Assembly (NCBI GenBank): GCA_045592585.1 | Contig: JAZNVB010000113.1 | Location: 1 to 7,878, forward strand | Length of the DNA: 7,878 nucleotides | Direction of reading: 5' to 3' | Source: SIG440 sp045592585 | Lineage (GTDB): Bacteria > Bacillota > Clostridia > Monoglobales > Monoglobaceae | Part shown: piece after piece, positions 4,258-7,878 of the stretch | How positions within the stretch are numbered: position 1 is the first letter of the stretch | Layout: each line of letters opens with the position of its first letter | Made by a program: the position numbers and the translations under genes | Notes under the pieces: model-generated | The model's database searches: none | What the model was told of the DNA's origin: nothing | Seen by the model: the letters and a program-made list of their open reading frames with translations, nothing else

Positions 4258-5905
4258 AAAAATCTTTCGTTCAAGCTTTCTGACGTCGCTTTTGGTTTTG
4301 CTGGTGAGCTTTGTTTTAATTTTTGGAATACTGTTTGAATACTTTGAACAGCAGATAATGTCCGAACTGAAAAACGAGGTGAGTTACATATCCTATGCAA
4401 TCGAAAGCGAAGGGATAAGCTTTGTTGATAATTTTAAAGGCAATGACAAAAGAATAACGGTTATTGCCCCCGACGGAACGGTGATTGCCGATACTCTGAC
4501 AAACCCTGAACAGTTGGATAATCATATCGGACGTGAAGAAATCGCCGAGGCAGCAAAAAATGGTTGGGGTTCAAGCTCAAGATATTCGGATACCATGATG
4601 AAAAAAATTTCATATTATGCGGTAAAACGCGAAGACGGAAGCTATTTAAGGGTGTCAACCAAACAGAATTCTGTTATAGCGATTTTACTTGGGCTTATGC
4701 AGCCGCTTATAGTGATTATCGTTATTGTTATGGGCATTTCGATGTATCTTTCGCACAGGTTGTCAAAAGCGATTGTAAATCCAATAAATAATATTGACCT
4801 TGATAATCCTGCAAACAACAAAACCTACGACGAGTTAACACCGTTGCTGAAAAAAATATCTGCTCAAAAAAGAACCATTGACAGACAGATAAAGGAGGCA
4901 AGGCAAAAGCAGGAAGAGTTCAGGCTTATCAGCGAAAATATGAGTGAAGGGCTGATTGTAACAGATATACACAGCAATATTCTAAGTTGCAATCATTCTG
5001 CTTTAAGGCTTCTTGAAACTGAAGGTGCACAAATGGAAAATGCTCTGATGCTTAACAGCACAAATAATTTTCGTTCAACGGTAAAAAAAGCCCTGAGTGG
5101 TAAAAGAGCAGAAAGTGACCTTGATATAAACGAGCAAAAATACAAACTGATTGCCAACCCTGCGTTTGAGGGTGATAATGTAATCGGTACTGTGGTTATG
5201 ATTATAGATATTACAGAAAGTGCAAAGCGTGAGCAGTTAAGACGAGAGTTTACATCAAATGTCTCCCATGAACTGAAAACACCGCTTACCTCTATATCCG
5301 GTTTTGCTGAAATGATGAAGGCGGGAGGGACGGATGATAGCACGGTAGTGGATTTTTCGACCTCCATTTATGATGAGGCACAACGCCTTATTACGTTGGT
5401 GACGGATATCATCAAACTGTCCGAGCTAGATGAAAAGTCTGTGCAGACAGCAAAGGAAAATGTTGATTTGTATGAACTGTCCTGTGAAATTATAAAGCGG
5501 CTCAAGCCTGTGGCAGACAAGCATTTTATAGAATTAAGGCTTTTTGGCGAGCACACAAGGATTTTAGGAACAAGAAAAATCCTTAGTGAAATGATATATA
5601 ACCTTTGCGACAACGCAATAAAGTATAACAAGAAAAATGGAACTGTGGATATTGTAGTCAGCGGATGCGATGACGGAAAGGTGTACCTTACTGTAAGAGA
5701 TACGGGAATAGGTATTCCTTACCCTGACCAAAGCAGAGTTTTTGAACGTTTTTACCGTGTGGATAAAAGCCATTCAAAGCAGGTGGGAGGCACCGGATTG
5801 GGACTTTCCATTGTTAAGCACGGGGCAGCATACCACAATGCTGAAATAACTCTTGAAAGTGCGGTAGACAAAGGCACAAGGGTTACTATTGAATTTAATA
5901 CATAA
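4250..5905 (+). CDS. PhoR-like membrane sensor histidine kinase with PAS domain
   Basis: The 551-residue kinase phosphorylates the response regulator encoded just upstream. A first membrane helix (about 10-31) and a second (about 142-166) enclose an extracellular domain of about 110 residues. After the second helix a short HAMP-like linker (about 170-215) leads to a PAS domain (about 222-320, SENMSEGLIVTDIHSNIL and later VVMIIDITE). The dimerisation helix carries the phospho-accepting H340 in NVSHELKTPLTSISGF. The ATPase domain has the N box with N455 (NLCDNAIKY), the G1 box DTGIGIP (484-490), the F box FERFYR (498-503) and the G2 box GGTGLGLSIVKH (513-524). All catalytic boxes are intact. 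This layout is that of Gram-positive PhoR, and the phosphate transporter next door fits that role. The ligand of the extracellular domain cannot be told from sequence. Confidence 0.94.
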   Translation: MNEKIFRSSFLTSLLVLLVSFVLIFGILFEYFEQQIMSELKNEVSYISYAIESEGISFVDNFKGNDKRITVIAPDGTVIADTLTNPEQLDNHIGREEIAEAAKNGWGSSSRYSDTMMKKISYYAVKREDGSYLRVSTKQNSVIAILLGLMQPLIVIIVIVMGISMYLSHRLSKAIVNPINNIDLDNPANNKTYDELTPLLKKISAQKRTIDRQIKEARQKQEEFRLISENMSEGLIVTDIHSNILSCNHSALRLLETEGAQMENALMLNSTNNFRSTVKKALSGKRAESDLDINEQKYKLIANPAFEGDNVIGTVVMIIDITESAKREQLRREFTSNVSHELKTPLTSISGFAEMMKAGGTDDSTVVDFSTSIYDEAQRLITLVTDIIKLSELDEKSVQTAKENVDLYELSCEIIKRLKPVADKHFIELRLFGEHTRILGTRKILSEMIYNLCDNAIKYNKKNGTVDIVVSGCDDGKVYLTVRDTGIGIPYPDQSRVFERFYRVDKSHSKQVGGTGLGLSIVKHGAAYHNAEITLESAVDKGTRVTIEFNT

Positions 5906-5914
5906 TGCAGAAAA

Positions 5915-5940
5915 GACCGTTTGGATTATAACCGACGGTC
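5915..5940. repeat. Small hairpin after the kinase gene
   Basis: GACCGT (5915-5920) and ACGGTC (5935-5940) form a 6-bp stem with a 14-nt loop, 10 bp past the kinase stop codon. No T-tract follows, so it is at best a weak terminator or a 3'-end stabiliser. It directly precedes the 11-bp repeats of the transporter control region. Confidence 0.3.
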
Positions 5941-5942
5941 GT

Positions 5943-5975
5943 TATGTTAATTCTATGTTAATCTTGAGTTAATCC
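5943..5975 (+). promoter_or_regulatory. Probable Pho box: three direct repeats with 11-bp period
   Basis: GTTAAT occurs at 5946-5951, 5957-5962 and 5968-5973, exactly 11 bp apart. The extended units are TATGTTAATTC, TATGTTAATCT and TGAGTTAATCC. PhoB/PhoP proteins of the OmpR family bind such TTAA-rich direct repeats, one subunit per helical turn. The array lies just upstream of the likely -35 of the phosphate transporter promoter, and a regulator of this family is encoded in the same cluster. Binding is inferred from geometry and context. Confidence 0.6.
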
Positions 5976-5988
5976 TTTGGAATATCTA

Positions 5989-6018
5989 TTGTTTTTATTC
6001 TGTTTATTATGTTATATT
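5989..6018 (+). promoter_or_regulatory. Promoter candidate of the Na+/phosphate cotransporter gene
   Basis: TTGTTT (5989-5994) is followed after 18 bp by TATATT (6013-6018). The -35 is imperfect, which fits a promoter needing an activator, and the repeat array ends 13 bp upstream. Transcription would start near 6025, leaving a leader of about 42 nt before the ATG at 6067. The region is AT-rich, so other -10 choices are possible. Confidence 0.5.
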
Positions 6019-6066
6019 GAATTTGTTTTACGAGAATAATATTACATAAGAAAAGGAAGATGAAAA

Positions 6067-7809
6067 ATGGATATTTTTAATGTGTTGGAACTAATCGGTG
6101 GTTTATGTTTATTCCTTTTTGGTATGGACGTTATGGGTTCTGCCCTTGAAAGACGTGCAGGAGGAAGCCTTCAGTCCTTGCTTGGCAAGCTGACAACAGG
6201 CAAAATTGCAGGTCTGCTTACCGGTCTTGGAGTTACGGCGGTAATTCAGAGTTCGTCGGCAACTACTGTTATGGTGGTAGGCTTTGTAAACTCCGGCCTT
6301 ATGACTCTCAAGCAGGCAATCAATGTTATTATGGGTGCCAATATCGGTACAACAGTGACAGCATGGATTTTAAGCCTTGGCGGAATAAGCGGTGATAATT
6401 TTTTTGTGCAGCTTTTAAAGCCTATGTCATTCACTCCGATACTTGCCTTGGTAGGCATAATCTTTTTTATGTTTTTAAAGGATAATAAGAAAAAAGATAC
6501 AGGCTCCATTTTGCTTGGCTTTGCGGTTCTGATGTTTGGTATGGATATTATGTCCGGAGCAGTTTCAGGGCTTAAGGATGTTGAAGGCTTTAAGAATCTG
6601 TTCTTAATGTTTAAAAACCCGATTTTGGGTGTGCTTGCAGGGGCTGTTCTTACGGCAATCATCCAGTCAAGCTCTGCATCGGTTGGTATTTTGCAGGCTC
6701 TTGCTACAACCGGACTTGTATCTTATGGTGCGGCAATCCCTATCATTATGGGTCAGAATATTGGTACTTGTATTACGGCAATTCTTTCGTCCTTTGGTAC
6801 AAACCGCAACGCAAAGCGTGCAGCCCTTGTCCATCTTTCCTTTAATGTTATCGGTACAGTAGTATGTCTTGTGGTATTCAGCATTATAAAGACAGCATTT
6901 GCACCTGAAATTCTTAATCAGGCAACCAACCAGGCAGGAATTGCGGTTTGTCACTCAATATTCAATATTGTGTGTACGGTAATTTTGTTGCCTATGTCGG
7001 GCTTGCTTGAAAGACTGGCTTATATCCTTGTGCCCGAGGCAAAAACTCCTGATACTGTTACCGAGCTTGACGAAAGACTTCTTGCAACACCTTCTATTGC
7101 CATTGAAAGATGCCACGAGCTTACTGCTGATATGGCAAAGGGCGCAGTTTTTGCCCTTAAAGACAGCCTTGTTTGTTTAAAGAATTATTCACCTGATTTG
7201 GCTAAAAGAATTAAAGATGCCGAAGAAAAAACCGACCATTATGAGGATGTAATCGGCACGTATCTTGTAAAGCTTAGTGCATATCAGATAAGTGACCGTG
7301 ACAGCGCAGAGTCGGCAAAGCTTCTTAAAATAATAGGTGATTTAGAACGTATTTCCGACTATGCTGTAAACATAGTGAAGGCAAGTGAGGAGTTAAACCA
7401 AAAAGAAATTGTTTTCTCGGTAGAGGCAGATGCTGAACTTGACAATATTTCAAATGCGGTGGATGAAATTCTTGATTATACCCTGAAGGCATTCAAGGAA
7501 AATGATATTGGCTCTGCAAGAAATGTTGAGCCACTTGAACAGGTCATTGATGTTCTTAAAGAAAAGCTGCGTTCAGGGCATATCAAAAGATTGCAGCAAG
7601 GTGCCTGCAGTATAGAAACAGGTTTTGTATGGTCTGACATTCTTACAAATCTTGCAAGAACATCCGACCACTGTTCAAATATTGCCGGATGCATAATAGA
7701 TGCGGAAGAAGAAAACCTTAACCTTCACCAATCTCTCCGTGCAATGAAATCCGACGACCCTGAATTCAAAGCAAAATATGCAGAATTTGAAGCAAAATAT
7801 ATTCAGTAA
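6067..7809 (+). CDS. Na+/phosphate cotransporter (NptA/PNaS family) with C-terminal PhoU-like domain
   Basis: This 580-residue membrane protein should import inorganic phosphate driven by sodium. The N-terminal part (about 1-325) has the duplicated PNaS core. The first copy shows GVTAVIQSSSATTVMVVGFV (55-74) with IMGANIGTTVTAW (88-100). The second shows AVLTAIIQSSSASVGILQAL (193-212) with IMGQNIGTCITAI (227-239). The two QSSS motifs (61-64 and 200-203) are the family hallmark. The cytoplasmic C-terminal part (about 340-560) is a PhoU-like helical bundle with LERISDYAVNI (426-436) and LARTSDHCSNIA (529-540). In the second motif, position 530 is alanine where PhoU usually has an acidic residue. 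GGAAG lies 7 nt before the ATG. The gene follows the kinase by 161 bp that carries its own promoter and the 11-bp repeat array. That points to control by the adjacent two-component system in addition to possible readthrough. Confidence 0.95.
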   Translation: MDIFNVLELIGGLCLFLFGMDVMGSALERRAGGSLQSLLGKLTTGKIAGLLTGLGVTAVIQSSSATTVMVVGFVNSGLMTLKQAINVIMGANIGTTVTAWILSLGGISGDNFFVQLLKPMSFTPILALVGIIFFMFLKDNKKKDTGSILLGFAVLMFGMDIMSGAVSGLKDVEGFKNLFLMFKNPILGVLAGAVLTAIIQSSSASVGILQALATTGLVSYGAAIPIIMGQNIGTCITAILSSFGTNRNAKRAALVHLSFNVIGTVVCLVVFSIIKTAFAPEILNQATNQAGIAVCHSIFNIVCTVILLPMSGLLERLAYILVPEAKTPDTVTELDERLLATPSIAIERCHELTADMAKGAVFALKDSLVCLKNYSPDLAKRIKDAEEKTDHYEDVIGTYLVKLSAYQISDRDSAESAKLLKIIGDLERISDYAVNIVKASEELNQKEIVFSVEADAELDNISNAVDEILDYTLKAFKENDIGSARNVEPLEQVIDVLKEKLRSGHIKRLQQGACSIETGFVWSDILTNLARTSDHCSNIAGCIIDAEEENLNLHQSLRAMKSDDPEFKAKYAEFEAKYIQ

Positions 7810-7818
7810 ATATAAAGC

Positions 7819-7837
7819 GGTGTGCGGACGGCACACC
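7819..7837 (+). terminator. GC-rich hairpin after the transporter gene, possible terminator
   Basis: GGTGTGC (7819-7825) and GCACACC (7831-7837) form a perfect 7-bp stem with the 5-nt loop GGACG, 9 bp past the transporter stop codon. The sequence after it (TCTCAGACTG) lacks a proper T-tract, so termination would be inefficient or factor-dependent. Its position directly after the last gene of the rightward cluster supports a 3'-end role. Confidence 0.45.
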
Positions 7838-7878
7838 TCTCAGACTGTCGAAAAACTTGTTCTACCGCAAGCAAATTA

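Noticed and set aside
4993..5367. Antisense frame of 124 codons inside the histidine kinase
   Set aside because: It is the complement of a strongly conserved kinase region; its Ser/Leu-rich product is typical of an antisense shadow.
5915..5940. Intrinsic terminator separating the kinase from the transporter
   Set aside because: The hairpin has no T-tract after it, so it is listed only as a weak hairpin and readthrough into the transporter remains possible.
6246..6662. Antisense frame of 138 codons inside the phosphate transporter
   Set aside because: It covers the conserved QSSS repeats on the other strand, has no promoter or ribosome binding site, and resembles no known protein.

Overview
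This AT-rich window looks like the chromosome of an anaerobic, fermentative Firmicute, most likely a member of the Clostridia. The reasons are strong AGGAGG-type ribosome binding sites, near-consensus sigma-A promoters, [FeFe]-hydrogenase maturation genes, and protein variants typical of that class. No mobile element, tRNA, rRNA or CRISPR array is visible. Seven protein genes are supported.

Left half, minus strand (3317 down to 254): a tight four-gene operon for building the H-cluster of [FeFe] hydrogenase. The order is a small TM1266-type putative regulator, then hydE, then hydG, then a Dabb-domain protein. Gaps are 2, 6 and 26 bp, so co-transcription is very likely. The maturation GTPase gene hydF and the hydrogenase structural gene are not in the window. 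Positions 1-253, downstream of the operon, hold no believable gene but carry a chain of strong stem-loops, including a canonical intrinsic terminator facing right at 158-188.

Centre (3318-3579): a divergent control region. A near-consensus minus-strand promoter (TTGACA, 17 bp, TAAAAT) lies about 160 nt upstream of the first hyd-operon gene. The leader between them has a 5' hairpin, two imperfect repeats, a short GC-rich hairpin followed by a U-tract, and an octamer that can pair with either of two copies of its complement overlapping the terminator arm. This is the layout of a transcription attenuator or riboswitch. I do not recognise the class, and it is the best candidate for something new here. 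A second, weaker promoter lies after the U-tract. The right-facing promoter of the two-component genes starts only 12 bp from the hyd promoter's -35 box.

Right half, plus strand (3580-7809): an OmpR/PhoB-type response regulator overlapping by 8 bp a PhoR-like membrane histidine kinase, then a Na+/phosphate cotransporter with a C-terminal PhoU-like domain. In front of the transporter are three GTTAAT direct repeats at an exact 11-bp period, just upstream of a likely promoter. That is the expected geometry for a PhoB/PhoP-family operator. The simplest model is a phosphate module in which the kinase and regulator control the transporter. The phosphate signal is inferred from context and not proven by sequence.
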